64,000 bases of DNA from an uncultured Oscillospiraceae bacterium (GTDB lineage Bacteria; Bacillota; Clostridia; Oscillospirales; Ruminococcaceae), in assembly GCA_910577565.1 (NCBI GenBank), contig CAJTNJ010000002.1, forward strand, positions 62,001 to 126,000, given 5' to 3'. Shown in pieces: positions 52,491 to 63,210 of the stretch; the stretch's first letter is position 1; each line of letters opens with the position of its first letter. Position numbers and translations under genes: made by a program. Under the pieces are notes generated by a model. The model saw only the letters and a list, made by a program, of their open reading frames with translations, was not told the DNA's origin and ran no database searches.

Positions 52491-53315
52491 ATGAAAACTA
52501 GAATTTTAAGTGCAATAGTTGGTGTATCTTTAACTATATTTGTTTTGTTTTTCTATGAAACTATTATTTTAAATATTGCCGTATCTATTATCAGTGCTAT
52601 TATGGTTTACGAAGTTATTCGTACTATTGATCTTTTAAACAAATCTATATTAATTTTTATATTTTCAGAGTTATATGCTATAACATATCCTTTTTTAAAT
52701 TTAAATGGTTTTTTTGATTTTCGTGTAAAATCAAGTATTATCTATTTTCTGCTTTTAACGCTTATACTTCTTAAAAAGCACATTATAATAAATGTTGAAA
52801 AGTTGGTGCTTTGTGGTTGCTTTGTTGTGGCAATTTCATTTTTTATGTCAACTATAGTTTATATTAGAGATGATTTTGCGCCTTACAGTTTATATTATAT
52901 TATGTTTTTATTTACAATAGCATGGATATGTGATGCCGGTGCATATTTTGTTGGTAGGGGATTTGGCAAAAGAAAATTATCGCCGAATATAAGTCCAAAC
53001 AAAACTATCGAAGGAGCAATAGGCGGTGTGATTACAAATTTCATTTTCGTTGGAATTTTAACATATGTATTTGCTAATATGGTTTATCCTGGAGTAAAGC
53101 TAAATTGGATAACTTTAATTTTTGTAACTCTAGTTGGTTCAGTATTTGCCATAGTTGGAGATTTGTCAGCATCCATTGTAAAAAGGCAATACAAAATAAA
53201 GGATTTCGGAAATATTATTCCGGGTCATGGCGGCCTTTTAGACAGATTCGATAGCTGGATATTTGTTTCGGCAGTTTCTTATCCTTTAATTTGTGCTTTT
53301 CCTATAATTGGGTAG
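52491..53315 (+). CDS. cdsA: Phosphatidate cytidylyltransferase
   Basis: An integral membrane enzyme that makes CDP-diacylglycerol from phosphatidate and CTP, the precursor of all anionic phospholipids. About eight hydrophobic helices and the signature near the C-terminus, SASIVKRQYKIKDFGNIIPGHGGLLDRFDSW (split over the motif), identify it. The GAGGTG site lies before the ATG, 12 bases after uppS. The 274-residue length is typical. Confidence 0.95.
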   Translation: MKTRILSAIVGVSLTIFVLFFYETIILNIAVSIISAIMVYEVIRTIDLLNKSILIFIFSELYAITYPFLNLNGFFDFRVKSSIIYFLLLTLILLKKHIIINVEKLVLCGCFVVAISFFMSTIVYIRDDFAPYSLYYIMFLFTIAWICDAGAYFVGRGFGKRKLSPNISPNKTIEGAIGGVITNFIFVGILTYVFANMVYPGVKLNWITLIFVTLVGSVFAIVGDLSASIVKRQYKIKDFGNIIPGHGGLLDRFDSWIFVSAVSYPLICAFPIIG

Positions 53316-53347
53316 ATAAATATTAATTTTAGGAGGTAAAATCGAAT

Positions 53348-54508
53348 TTGATACCCCATAAAATAATGAAAAATATAAGTTTACTTGGAAGCACCGGTTC
53401 AATTGGAACACAAGCTTTAGATGTTATAAAAAATCTTGGCATGAAGATTGTAGCGCTTACAGCTAATCAAAATATCAAGTTGCTGGAAAAACAAGCTCGT
53501 GAGTTCAATCCCGAATTGGTTTGTATATTTGATGAAAATTATTATATTGAACTCAAAGAAAACCTTAAAGATACATCAATTTGTGTAACTGCTGGGTTGG
53601 AAGGTTGTTGTAAAGCAGCTGCTTTAGATTCGGCAGGTATTGTCTTAAATTCTGTGGTTGGAATGGTAGGTCTTATGCCAACAATGTGCGCTATTGAAAA
53701 TGGTAAAGATGTTGCTATTGCAAATAAAGAAACGCTTGTTGCCGGTGGCAAACTAGTGATGGAATCGGCAAAAAAATATGGTTCACATATAATTCCAGTA
53801 GACAGTGAGCATTCCGCAATATTTCAGTGCATGCAAGGAAATAAGACAGATCAAGTGTCAAAGATAATATTGACTGCTTCGGGCGGACCTTTTTTGGGCA
53901 AATCACGCGATTTTTTAAAAAATGTTACAGTTAAAGATGCTCTAAATCATCCAAATTGGAGTATGGGAAGAAAAATTTCCATTGACAGCGCTACTATGAT
54001 GAATAAGGGGCTTGAACTTATTGAAGCGGTTTGGCTGTTTGATAAACATCCGAGTGAAATAGAGATAGTTGTTCATCCACAAAGCATTTTGCACTCTGCT
54101 GTAGAATATGTAGATAGATCGGTTATAGGACAGTTTGGCAATCCCGATATGAGAATTCCCATTCAATATGCTTTAACGTACCCCAATAGAATCACTTCTA
54201 AAGTAAAACCTTTATCGTTTTTTGAATGTCAAAATCTTACATTTATTAAACCCGATTATGATACTTTTGGTTGTTTAAATTTATGTAAAGAAGCGATATC
54301 CAAAGGTGGGTTATATCCAACCGTTCTCAATGCAGCAAATGAAAAAGCTGTTGAATTGTTTCTTGGCGGAAAAATAGGATTCCTTGATATAGAGCAAGTG
54401 GTTAAAAAGGCGATGACACTCCAAGAAATAGGTGAGCTTGATTCAATGTCTTCAATTTTTGAAATAGATAAAAAAACTAAAGATTTTGTAATGAATTATT
54501 TCTTTTAA
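53348..54508 (+). CDS. dxr: 1-Deoxy-D-xylulose 5-phosphate reductoisomerase
   Basis: It performs the second step of the MEP pathway, using NADPH and a divalent metal. The NADPH-binding GSTGSIGTQALDVI, the metal/substrate block DSEHSAIFQC, and HPNWSMGRKISIDSATMMNKGLE are all visible. I chose TTG at 53348, which has GGAGG about ten bases upstream; an ATG at 53366 is far from it. The product is 386 residues. It sits between cdsA and rseP, as in many Firmicutes, and feeds the uppS-encoded enzyme. Confidence 0.96.
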   Translation: MIPHKIMKNISLLGSTGSIGTQALDVIKNLGMKIVALTANQNIKLLEKQAREFNPELVCIFDENYYIELKENLKDTSICVTAGLEGCCKAAALDSAGIVLNSVVGMVGLMPTMCAIENGKDVAIANKETLVAGGKLVMESAKKYGSHIIPVDSEHSAIFQCMQGNKTDQVSKIILTASGGPFLGKSRDFLKNVTVKDALNHPNWSMGRKISIDSATMMNKGLELIEAVWLFDKHPSEIEIVVHPQSILHSAVEYVDRSVIGQFGNPDMRIPIQYALTYPNRITSKVKPLSFFECQNLTFIKPDYDTFGCLNLCKEAISKGGLYPTVLNAANEKAVELFLGGKIGFLDIEQVVKKAMTLQEIGELDSMSSIFEIDKKTKDFVMNYFF

Positions 54509-54535
54509 ATAAAACATATAATTTGGAGGTTAAGT

Positions 54536-55540
54536 ATGACAGCAATTATCCTAACTATACTTTTTTTTGTTATTACTATTACACTGCACGAATTGGGTCA
54601 TTTTTTGATTGCAAAATTAAGTGGTATAAAGGTGAATGAGTTTGCAATTGGCATGGGGCCTAAAATTTTTAGTTGGGGTAAAGGTGAAACCAAATATTCA
54701 CTTAGAGCTTTACCAATTGGTGGTTATGTAACTATGGAAGGAGAAAACGGCGAATCTGATGACAAAAGGTCGTTTGAAAATTCGCCTATTTATAAAAGAA
54801 TATTTGTAATATTATCGGGCGCTATTGTAAATATTTTTACTGGATTTGTGATTATGGGTATAATTGTTGGTGCTCAAGGACAATTTGTTTCTACTGAAGT
54901 TGCTTCAATTAAGCCTAACGTTCAGCAAATTCAAGTTGGAGATAAAATAAAAAAGGTAAATGGACACAGCATATCATGTGCAAATGACTGCAAATTTGAA
55001 CTCTCAAGGGTCTTGGAAAATGAGAAAATTAATTTGACCGTTTGTAGAGATCAAGATATAATTGAATTAAACGATGTTGGTTATCTTTTAATTACAGACG
55101 CAGGTACATATAGAACTTTGGGCATAACATTAAGTATAAAGGACTTAAACTTTGCAGATTTTTTTGATCAAACTTTCAGCAATTCTATATTTTATGTAAA
55201 AATGGTATGGGTTTCATTTTGCGATTTAGTTACTGGTAAAGTACCGCTTGATAATCTTTCGGGGCCTGTTGGGGTTACAAAAACTATTAACGAAGCTCAA
55301 AATAATGGCATTTTTTCTATATTGTCTTTATTTTCTTTATTATCAATTAATATTGGTATATTTAATTTATTGCCATTTCCGGCGCTGGATGGCGGTCAGT
55401 TTATATTTTTGATCATTGAGCTTATATTTAGAAAGCCTATAAAAAAAGAAATAAAAGGTATTATTAATGGTATAGGGATAATTTTGTGGATATCTCTGTT
55501 TGTTTTTATAACCATTAAAGATGTTCTTTTCTTGTTTTGA
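54536..55540 (+). CDS. rseP: RIP zinc metalloprotease RseP (site-2 protease)
   Basis: A membrane-embedded protease that cleaves anti-sigma factors and signal-peptide remnants. The zinc motif HELGH (H18, H22) lies in the first helix, and the second ligand motif LLPFPALDGGQF near the C-terminus, with a PDZ domain in between (about 120-200: VQVGDKIKKVNGHSI). It is 334 residues, slightly short, with about four helices. GGAGG lies before the ATG. The usual sporulation relative SpoIVFB is separate and not seen. Confidence 0.95.
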   Translation: MTAIILTILFFVITITLHELGHFLIAKLSGIKVNEFAIGMGPKIFSWGKGETKYSLRALPIGGYVTMEGENGESDDKRSFENSPIYKRIFVILSGAIVNIFTGFVIMGIIVGAQGQFVSTEVASIKPNVQQIQVGDKIKKVNGHSISCANDCKFELSRVLENEKINLTVCRDQDIIELNDVGYLLITDAGTYRTLGITLSIKDLNFADFFDQTFSNSIFYVKMVWVSFCDLVTGKVPLDNLSGPVGVTKTINEAQNNGIFSILSLFSLLSINIGIFNLLPFPALDGGQFIFLIIELIFRKPIKKEIKGIINGIGIILWISLFVFITIKDVLFLF

Positions 55541-55556
55541 GTGGGGTATAGTTTGA

Positions 55557-56606
55557 ATGAAAAAAAGAGAAGTTAATTTGGTTAATCTTAAAAATAGATA
55601 TGTTTTTGGCAAAGACAAAATATATGTACAATCTATGCTTAACAAACCGCCCGAAGATATTAATGGAAATGTGCAGCAGGCAAAAGAATTAGAAAATTCG
55701 GGCTGCGATATAGTTCGAGTCGCTATACCTAACATGGAGGCCATTCAATTAATTCCTGCGATAAAAGATAAAATATCAATTCCTCTAGTTGCCGATATAC
55801 ATTTTGACTATAAACTTGCAATTGAGGCTGTAAATGCCGGTGTTGATAAAATTCGAATAAACCCTGGTAATATAGGTGATGAATCTAAAATAAAACAGGT
55901 GATTTCTGCCTGCAAAAAAGCCTCAATACCAATAAGGATAGGTGTTAATTCTGGATCTGTAGAAAAAAATATATTGGAAAAATATTCATTTCCCACACCG
56001 AATGCGCTGGTTGAAAGCGCACTTAATAATGTAAAATTACTTGAAAAATATGATTTTAAAGATATAATAATCTCAATCAAGTCATCTGATGTGATTGATA
56101 CAATTAACGCATATAGATTATTAGCTCAAGAGTGTTCATATCCTTTGCACTTGGGGGTAACTGAAGCTGGAACTAAACATATGGGCATTATTAAATCTGC
56201 TATTGGAATTGGTTCTTTGCTAGCAGATGGAATAGGGGATACAATAAGGGTTTCTCTTACAGGCGATCCCATAGATGAAGTCAAAGCCGGGCATGACATT
56301 TTAAAAGCAGTCAATTTAGATGATAACAGTGTAAAAATAGTTTCCTGTCCAACTTGCGGCAGAACTAAAATAGACATATTAAGCATTGCAAACAAAATTG
56401 AAAAAGAAGTTATGAACATTAAAAAAGACATAAAGGTTGCTATAATGGGCTGCGCTGTTAATGGGCCGGGGGAAGCGAAAGATGCCGATATTGGAATAGC
56501 TGGCGGAGACGGATGTGCTTTATTGTTTAAAAAAGGAAAAATTTGCGAAAAAATACCTGAGAGCGAGATATTAAAAGTTTTAATAAATGAAATTAAAAAG
56601 ATGTAG
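55557..56606 (+). CDS. ispG: 4-Hydroxy-3-methylbut-2-enyl diphosphate synthase
   Basis: The penultimate enzyme of the MEP pathway, a [4Fe-4S] protein that converts MEcPP to HMBPP. The cluster ligands are in CPTCGR and MGCAVNGPGEAKDADIG. The TIM barrel starts with YVQSMLNKPPEDINGNVQQ and the PLVADIHFDYKLA block. It is 349 residues, the bacterial type without the plant/Chlamydia insertion. It follows rseP by 16 bases behind GTGGGGT and is followed by polC at 18 bases. Confidence 0.96.
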   Translation: MKKREVNLVNLKNRYVFGKDKIYVQSMLNKPPEDINGNVQQAKELENSGCDIVRVAIPNMEAIQLIPAIKDKISIPLVADIHFDYKLAIEAVNAGVDKIRINPGNIGDESKIKQVISACKKASIPIRIGVNSGSVEKNILEKYSFPTPNALVESALNNVKLLEKYDFKDIIISIKSSDVIDTINAYRLLAQECSYPLHLGVTEAGTKHMGIIKSAIGIGSLLADGIGDTIRVSLTGDPIDEVKAGHDILKAVNLDDNSVKIVSCPTCGRTKIDILSIANKIEKEVMNIKKDIKVAIMGCAVNGPGEAKDADIGIAGGDGCALLFKKGKICEKIPESEILKVLINEIKKM

Positions 56607-56624
56607 TCAAAGGAAAGATTTTAT

Positions 56625-59600
56625 ATGCAAAGCAGTTTATTTTATATATTTGGCACTTTAAAAGGGTCAGAATCTATATTTGAACCGTTAAAAGATGGTG
56701 AAGTTATAAAAATTACCAAAGCTTCTGATGATTCATTTATAAAGATTTTCACTAGATTTAAAAATATAGTAAAAACAGATGATTTAATTATGTGTGAAAA
56801 TTTTTTAAAAGAGCAACTTAATTTAAATAATGTTTACATATGCCCCAAATATCCACCAAACATATTTAGTGCAGACATAATTGATTATATCGTTGATCAA
56901 GTTAAAGTGAGCTCTTCGATGATAAATGGCTTTTTAAATGATAGCACTGCAGTATATGAAACAGGATCGCTTGTTATAAACTTAAAGAGGGGAGGACTTG
57001 ACAATCTTTTAAATGTCAGAGCTGACAGAAAAATATCTAATTTAATCAAGGAACAATTTTCTTTAGATGTTATTGTTAAATTTAAAGGAATAACAAATTT
57101 AAGTAAAAGCGATAAAAATAACTTATTAAAATCTATTGTCAACTCTAAAACCGAAGTTGTTGAAAGTTCAAATAGTTATCAAAATAAAAACAATGAAACT
57201 GATAGTGGAGAAGACGATAATGGGCCACCATTTGATATACAAAACAAAGCTTCAGATGAAACTTCTGTATATGCAAAATTGCCAAATAAAGAAGCAGGTG
57301 AAAAATCCAAACTAATATGCGGTAAGAAGATAACTGAAAAGGCTATAGAAATTAAATCTATAACTGGTGTACAAAAAAATGTTGTTATTTTTGGCGAGAT
57401 ATTTTCTTTGAATGTTCATGAATATAAAAATGGAACAAAGCAAATTAGGACATATTATATTACTGATTTCACAGGTTCGATTGCTTTCAAAATTTTTTGC
57501 AACACTGAACATGCGGATAAATTTTCCGATCTTAAAGAAGGCACAAATGTATTGATAAATGGAAATGTAGAAGACGATATATATGATAAATCACTTGTCT
57601 TTATGGCAAAAGACATTATGATTTTGTCAAAAAAATTTAAAAAAGATAACGCAGATGAAAAACGAGTTGAGCTGCACTTGCACACCAACATGTCTTCTAT
57701 GGATGCTATAACACCTGTTACCGGGTTGATCAACAGAGCATATAATTGGGGACACAAAGCAATAGCAATAACCGATCATGGGGTTATTCAAGCATTTCCT
57801 GAGGCAATGAGCGCTGTCGACAACATAAGAAAGTCAGGCGGTGAGTTCAAGCCTATTTTTGGAGTGGAAAGTTATTTTATTGATGATTTGGCAAATATAG
57901 TTAGCGGTCAACAAAACCAAAATCTTGATGGCAAGTTTATAGTTTTTGATACCGAAACAACTGGCATTAATGCGCAAAATGAAAGGCTTACTGAGATTGG
58001 CGCCGTAATATTATCAGATGGTGTTATCGGAGAAAAATTTAACACTATGGTAAACCCGGAGAGACCCATCCCGCGACACATAACAGAGATAACAGGCATA
58101 AATGATTCAATGGTTAAAGATGCTCCGTTAGAGGATGAGGCGCTTAAATCTTTTTTAAGGTTTGCAAACAATGCCGTTTTAATTGCTCATAACGCTGATT
58201 TTGATATGGGCTTTTTGTCTGCTGCTGCAAAGAGGCATAATATTGAGTTCAATTATACATGCATTGACACATTAGCGCTTGCAAGAGCACTATATCCGGA
58301 TATTGCTAAGTTTTCTCTTGATAAACTCGCGAAATATTTTCATCTTGGAGATTTTAATCATCACAGAGCATCTGATGATGCACATATGCTTGCCAGAATA
58401 TTCCAAAAGATGTTAGATACTATAAAAGAAAATTATAATATAAACAGTGTTGAAGAAATCAATGACGTTTTAAAAGGAAAAACCGATTTTAGGCGTCAGA
58501 GGATGTATCATCAGATATTACTTGCAAGAAACAATACGGGGCTTAAAAATTTATATAAGCTTGTCTCATATTCAAATACTAAATACTATTTTAGAAAACC
58601 GAGAATTCCTAAAAGTTTGCTTTTAAAACACAGAGAGGGGTTGCTTATTGGCAGTGCATGCGAGCAAGGTGAACTCTTTTTTGCAGTTTCAAGCGGAGCA
58701 AGTTTTGAAAAACTAAAAAAAATAGCTTCATTTTATGATTACTTGGAAATTCAACCTATTGGAAATAACCAGTTTATGGTAGACCAAGAAAAAGTTAGTA
58801 GTGTTGAGGTCCTTAAAGATTTTAACAGAACAATTGTAAAGCTTGGCGAAGAGCTCGGTAAGCCTGTTGTTGCAACTTGTGACGTCCATTTTTGTGAAAA
58901 GAAAGATGCAATATATCGTGCTATCATTCAATCTGCGCTTAAATTTTCAAATCCTAATAACCAACCGCCTCTTTATTTAAGAACAACCGAAGAAATGTTG
59001 GAAGAATTTTCATATTTAGGAAAAGAAAAGGCAAAAGAGGTTGTAATAACAAACACAAATAAAATCGCCGATATGATAGATGGTGACATAAGACCATTTC
59101 CTTATGGCACATATACGCCTTATATTAAAGGCTCTGATGAAAAACTGCAAGAAATTACATGGAATAAAGCAAAAGAAATATATGGTGATCCTCTGCCTGA
59201 TATAGTCAAATCAAGGCTTGACAGAGAACTGTCATCTATTATTAAACATGGTTTTGCTGTTTTGTATATGATAGCACAAAAGTTGGTGTCTAAATCGGTT
59301 GAAGATGGTTATTTAGTTGGATCAAGAGGGTCTGTTGGTTCCTCATTTGTGGCAATTATGGCAGGAATATCTGAGGTTAATCCGCTTCCGCCTCATTATA
59401 TATGTCCCAAATGTCATTATAATGAATTTATAACAGATGGAAGTATCGGATCAGGTTTTGACTTGCCATACAAAGATTGCCCAAATTGTAAAGCCGCATT
59501 AAAAAGGGATGGTCATGATATTCCATTTGAAACATTTTTAGGATTTGATGGTGATAAAGCGCCCGATATAGATCTTAACTTTTCAGGAGAATATCAATCT

Positions 59601-60998
59601 AAAGCACATAGATATACTGAGCAGCTTTTTGGTAAGGATCATGTTTTCAAAGCCGGTACAATTTCTTCAGTTGCACAAAGAACCGCATATGGCTTTGCAC
59701 TGAAATATATTGAAGAGCAGGGGATTACTGCAAATAAAGCAGAGGAAGCAAGGCTTGCTAAAGGGTGCGAAGGAATAAAAAGGACTACCGGACAGCATCC
59801 CGGCGGTATGGTTGTAGTTCCTTCCGACTATGATATATATGATTTTACGCCTATTCAGCACCCTGCTGACGATTCAAGCAGCAATATTATTACTACTCAC
59901 TTTGACTTTCACTCATTGCACGATACAATTTTAAAATTAGATTTGCTTGGGCACGATGTTCCTACAATGTATAAATATCTTGAAGATTTAACCGGTAAAA
60001 AGGTCAACGATATAGATATGAGTGATAAAAAGGTAATTAGTTTATTTACATCCACCAAAGCTTTAGGCGTAGACAGTGAAGAGATATATAGTGAGACTGG
60101 TTCGTTGTCGCTGCCGGAAATGGGAACAAAATTTGTAAGACAAATGCTTGTTGATGCAAAACCTAAGTGTTTTTCTGATTTGTTGCAAATTTCGGGACTT
60201 TCTCACGGTACAGATGTTTGGCTAAATAACGCTCAAGATTTGATAAAACAAGGTATATGCACAATAAGTGAGGTTATAGGAACACGTGATAGTATTATGA
60301 CATCACTTATGCATAAAGGCATTGAACCTAAAGTTGCATTTAAGATCATGGAGATAACGCGAAAAGGAAAGGCACCTAAGCTTTTAACGGATGACTATAA
60401 AGAACAAATGAGAAACAATAATGTGCCTGAATGGTTTATTGAAAGCTGTATGAAAATAAAATATATGTTTCCAAAAGCTCATGCTGCAGCATATGTTATT
60501 GCAGCAATAAGGCTTGGTTGGTATAAACTATATGAGCCTTTGGCATATTACGCAGCTTATTTTACTGTTCGTGGCGGTGATATAGACGCAGATGCTATAA
60601 TAAAAGGCAAAGCCGAGGTTAGAAAAAAAATAGATAATTTAATTGCTAAAGGAAATGATAGATCTGTCAAAGAAAACGATTCTTTAGATTCACTTCTTAT
60701 TGCAAATGAAATGCTTTGTAGAGGACTTGAATTTTTACCCGTTGACATATATCTATCACATGCAACAAATTATGAAATAGTAAATGGCAAGATTAGGTTC
60801 CCGTTTAACTCATTAAAAGGTGTAGGTGAAACAGCGGCAAAAAGGTTGCAAAAGTCGTCAGTAGAAGGGGATTATATATCAATTGAAGATATTGTTGAAA
60901 GAACAGGAGTATCTAAAACTGTCATTGAATGTTTAAAGGATTCCGGTGCTTTGCAAGGCATACCCGAAACTAGCCAAATGAGCTTATTTATGTTATAA
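56625..60998 (+). CDS. polC: DNA polymerase III, PolC-type alpha subunit
   Basis: The main replicative polymerase of low-GC Gram-positives, 1457 residues. Domain order: N-terminal region and OB fold (about 240-335, KNVVIFGEIF), PHP domain starting VELHLHTNMSSMDA (about 345), an inserted DEDD exonuclease with FIVFDTETTGINAQNERLTEIGA (about 440-605), then the PHP remainder and the polymerase core. In the core the catalytic aspartates lie in APDIDLNF (about 980), with SRGSVGSSF and a CPKCHYN...CPNC zinc segment before it. AAAGGA precedes the ATG. A strong diagnostic for Firmicutes. It ends this cell-envelope and replication operon. Confidence 0.98.
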   Translation: MQSSLFYIFGTLKGSESIFEPLKDGEVIKITKASDDSFIKIFTRFKNIVKTDDLIMCENFLKEQLNLNNVYICPKYPPNIFSADIIDYIVDQVKVSSSMINGFLNDSTAVYETGSLVINLKRGGLDNLLNVRADRKISNLIKEQFSLDVIVKFKGITNLSKSDKNNLLKSIVNSKTEVVESSNSYQNKNNETDSGEDDNGPPFDIQNKASDETSVYAKLPNKEAGEKSKLICGKKITEKAIEIKSITGVQKNVVIFGEIFSLNVHEYKNGTKQIRTYYITDFTGSIAFKIFCNTEHADKFSDLKEGTNVLINGNVEDDIYDKSLVFMAKDIMILSKKFKKDNADEKRVELHLHTNMSSMDAITPVTGLINRAYNWGHKAIAITDHGVIQAFPEAMSAVDNIRKSGGEFKPIFGVESYFIDDLANIVSGQQNQNLDGKFIVFDTETTGINAQNERLTEIGAVILSDGVIGEKFNTMVNPERPIPRHITEITGINDSMVKDAPLEDEALKSFLRFANNAVLIAHNADFDMGFLSAAAKRHNIEFNYTCIDTLALARALYPDIAKFSLDKLAKYFHLGDFNHHRASDDAHMLARIFQKMLDTIKENYNINSVEEINDVLKGKTDFRRQRMYHQILLARNNTGLKNLYKLVSYSNTKYYFRKPRIPKSLLLKHREGLLIGSACEQGELFFAVSSGASFEKLKKIASFYDYLEIQPIGNNQFMVDQEKVSSVEVLKDFNRTIVKLGEELGKPVVATCDVHFCEKKDAIYRAIIQSALKFSNPNNQPPLYLRTTEEMLEEFSYLGKEKAKEVVITNTNKIADMIDGDIRPFPYGTYTPYIKGSDEKLQEITWNKAKEIYGDPLPDIVKSRLDRELSSIIKHGFAVLYMIAQKLVSKSVEDGYLVGSRGSVGSSFVAIMAGISEVNPLPPHYICPKCHYNEFITDGSIGSGFDLPYKDCPNCKAALKRDGHDIPFETFLGFDGDKAPDIDLNFSGEYQSKAHRYTEQLFGKDHVFKAGTISSVAQRTAYGFALKYIEEQGITANKAEEARLAKGCEGIKRTTGQHPGGMVVVPSDYDIYDFTPIQHPADDSSSNIITTHFDFHSLHDTILKLDLLGHDVPTMYKYLEDLTGKKVNDIDMSDKKVISLFTSTKALGVDSEEIYSETGSLSLPEMGTKFVRQMLVDAKPKCFSDLLQISGLSHGTDVWLNNAQDLIKQGICTISEVIGTRDSIMTSLMHKGIEPKVAFKIMEITRKGKAPKLLTDDYKEQMRNNNVPEWFIESCMKIKYMFPKAHAAAYVIAAIRLGWYKLYEPLAYYAAYFTVRGGDIDADAIIKGKAEVRKKIDNLIAKGNDRSVKENDSLDSLLIANEMLCRGLEFLPVDIYLSHATNYEIVNGKIRFPFNSLKGVGETAAKRLQKSSVEGDYISIEDIVERTGVSKTVIECLKDSGALQGIPETSQMSLFML

Positions 60999-61025
60999 TA
61001 TTTTGCAAGATTAGGAGGTTGTTTT

Positions 61026-61385
61026 GTGTTAATAAAGGACTTTAATTTCGAACAAACAGAGCTTTTGTCAAAGATGCTCTATACAATATTATTTCCCAAG
61101 ACATCAGGAGGTTTTGACATTGATAACCACTGCTTTAAAGGATCATCTTTAGAGCTTCAACTACGACTGATGGATATGATAAAAAGTAATAAGTTCAGCG
61201 AGGCAGAAAATTTGCTGTTTGAAGCTATAGATCAAGACAATGGTCAAGATAGCTTGCGAGTAGCTGTATGGTTTTACAATAAGTTAAATTATATTGATGA
61301 AAAAATTTTAAATGAAAATAATTTTTCTAAACAGGAAGTTTTGGAAGGCATTCAAGAAATTGAAAAAATGGTTATGAAAGCTTAA
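61026..61385 (+). CDS. Conserved small protein (DUF6483-like)
   Basis: A 119-residue helical protein starting with GTG behind TTAGGAGG. The sequence (FNFEQTELLSKMLYTILFPKTSG, LELQLRLMDMIKSNKFSEAENLLFEAIDQDN) resembles the DUF6483 family found in Clostridia, of unknown function. It contains no metal or catalytic motif. It is tightly packed between polC and recQ (28 and 4 bases) and so is probably cotranscribed with them, with a possible link to DNA metabolism by position only. Confidence 0.7.
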   Translation: MLIKDFNFEQTELLSKMLYTILFPKTSGGFDIDNHCFKGSSLELQLRLMDMIKSNKFSEAENLLFEAIDQDNGQDSLRVAVWFYNKLNYIDEKILNENNFSKQEVLEGIQEIEKMVMKA

Positions 61386-61389
61386 ATAT

Positions 61390-63210
61390 ATGAATAAATA
61401 TCAAGTTTTAAAAAATGTATTTGGTTATGAGATATTTAGAAGTGGTCAAGAAGAAATTATAGATAAAATCATAAGCGGCAGTGATGTACTTGGCATAATG
61501 CCTACCGGTGCCGGGAAATCTCTTTGTTTTCAAATTCCTGCACTTATTTTGCCTGGAATAACAATTGTGGTTTCTCCGCTAATTTCGCTTATGAAGGATC
61601 AAGTACACTCTTTAATACAAAATGGAGTTAAAGCAGCTTTTTTAAACAGCAGTCTTTCTTCAGGTCAATATAAAAAAGCGTTGTCAAATTTGGAAAAAGG
61701 GTTATATAAAATTATATATGTAGCGCCTGAGAGACTTGAAACAGAAAGCTTTTTAAATGTTTCCAGCAAAATTAACATTTCTATGGTTGTTGTAGATGAA
61801 TCTCACTGTGTTTCTCAATGGGGCCATGATTTTAGACCAAGTTATCTTAAAATAAGTTCTTTTGTAAATACACTCGAAAAAAGACCAATTGTAACTGCGT
61901 TTACGGCAACTGCTACGCAAAATGTACAAATGGATATTAAGAAATTGTTGGGATTAAGAAATCCATATTGCGTAACAACAGGTTTTGAAAGAAAAAACTT
62001 ATATTTTGACGTGATAGAAACTAAAACCAAGGATAAAATAGGAGAAACAATTAAACTTTTATCTGATATAAAAAATGAAAGTGTTATAATTTATTGCGGA
62101 ACGCGCAAAAAGGTAGAACAACTTTGTGACATTCTTAATAAAAAAGGTTACAGTACAAGCAGATATCATGCTGGTTTAAGTGCAGTTGAGAGAAGACGAA
62201 ATCAAGAAGATTTTATATATGACCACAAAAAAGTTTTTGTTGCAACCAACGCATTTGGAATGGGAATTGATAAACCTGATATTCGTATGATCATTCACTT
62301 CAATATGCCAAAAAACATTGAAAGTTATTACCAAGAAGCTGGGAGAGCTGGTCGTGATGGCGAGCCGGCTAAATGCATAATGCTCTATTCCGATTCTGAT
62401 ATTTCTCTAAACAGATTCTTTATTGATAACACAAATAACGATGATTTGGATATCGATCAGCTTAAAGATATAAAAGCACAAGATTATAAAAATCTTGATA
62501 AAATGATAGAATATTGCAAAGGGAATGCATGCTATCAAAAATATATGTTAGACTATTTTGGGGAACATATAGATTCATGTGGAAACTGTGGGAATTGTTT
62601 AGCCGAGTTTGATGAAATAGATTTTACTAGCGAGGCAAAAAAGATATTTGCATGCATACTTGAAACCGAACAACAATATGGAATTAAAATGATATGTGAT
62701 ATCTTAAAAGGTTCCAAAAATAATGAACGAATTTTTCAAATGGGCTATGATAATATCTTGTCGTATGGTTCAATGAAAAATTTTAGTTTAATTTCTTTAA
62801 AAAACCATATCAAAGAATTGGTTAATAAGAAATATATTTTTTTGTATGGAACTAAATATCCTATATTAAAATTATACGATATAGCACATGATATTGTTTG
62901 TGGTAAAAGCAAAGAAAGTGTTATTATAAAAAAACGCAAGTCTAAGGGAGTATTTTTTAGTTCAAACAAAATTAATATATATGAGCAACCACTTTATGAT
63001 TTGTTAGTTAAACTTAGAACACAAATTGCTAAAGAGCAAAAAGTTCCTGCTTATATAATATTTTCTGATAAAACAATTAAACAAATTTGCAAAAAGCTTC
63101 CGGTAGAGTTACAAGATTTGCTTCAAATTTCTGGTTTTGGTAAAAATAAATTAGAAAAATATGGAGACTTAATAATTAAAACTGTTAATGAATATTTTAT
63201 GGGACTTTAA
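61390..63210 (+). CDS. recQ: ATP-dependent DNA helicase RecQ
   Basis: A 3'-5' superfamily-2 helicase used in recombination and fork repair. Motifs in order: Q-like opening (FGYEIFRSGQEEII), Walker A MPTGAGKSLCFQ, VVDESHCVSQWGHDFR (DEAH-like), TAFTATAT, then RYHAGL, FVATNAFGMGIDKPDIR and YYQEAGRAGRDG. A RecQ-C-terminal zinc-binding region has four cysteines (C-KGNAC ... CGNCGNC). An HRDC domain closes the 606-residue protein (YDLLVKLRTQIAKEQKVPAYIIFSD). The ATG starts four bases after the preceding stop codon. Confidence 0.97.
   Translation: MNKYQVLKNVFGYEIFRSGQEEIIDKIISGSDVLGIMPTGAGKSLCFQIPALILPGITIVVSPLISLMKDQVHSLIQNGVKAAFLNSSLSSGQYKKALSNLEKGLYKIIYVAPERLETESFLNVSSKINISMVVVDESHCVSQWGHDFRPSYLKISSFVNTLEKRPIVTAFTATATQNVQMDIKKLLGLRNPYCVTTGFERKNLYFDVIETKTKDKIGETIKLLSDIKNESVIIYCGTRKKVEQLCDILNKKGYSTSRYHAGLSAVERRRNQEDFIYDHKKVFVATNAFGMGIDKPDIRMIIHFNMPKNIESYYQEAGRAGRDGEPAKCIMLYSDSDISLNRFFIDNTNNDDLDIDQLKDIKAQDYKNLDKMIEYCKGNACYQKYMLDYFGEHIDSCGNCGNCLAEFDEIDFTSEAKKIFACILETEQQYGIKMICDILKGSKNNERIFQMGYDNILSYGSMKNFSLISLKNHIKELVNKKYIFLYGTKYPILKLYDIAHDIVCGKSKESVIIKKRKSKGVFFSSNKINIYEQPLYDLLVKLRTQIAKEQKVPAYIIFSDKTIKQICKKLPVELQDLLQISGFGKNKLEKYGDLIIKTVNEYFMGL

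Noticed and set aside
57312..57757. Minus-strand frames inside polC and many similar frames elsewhere
   Set aside because: They are antisense shadows of clearly coding forward genes, lacking ribosome sites and protein-like composition.
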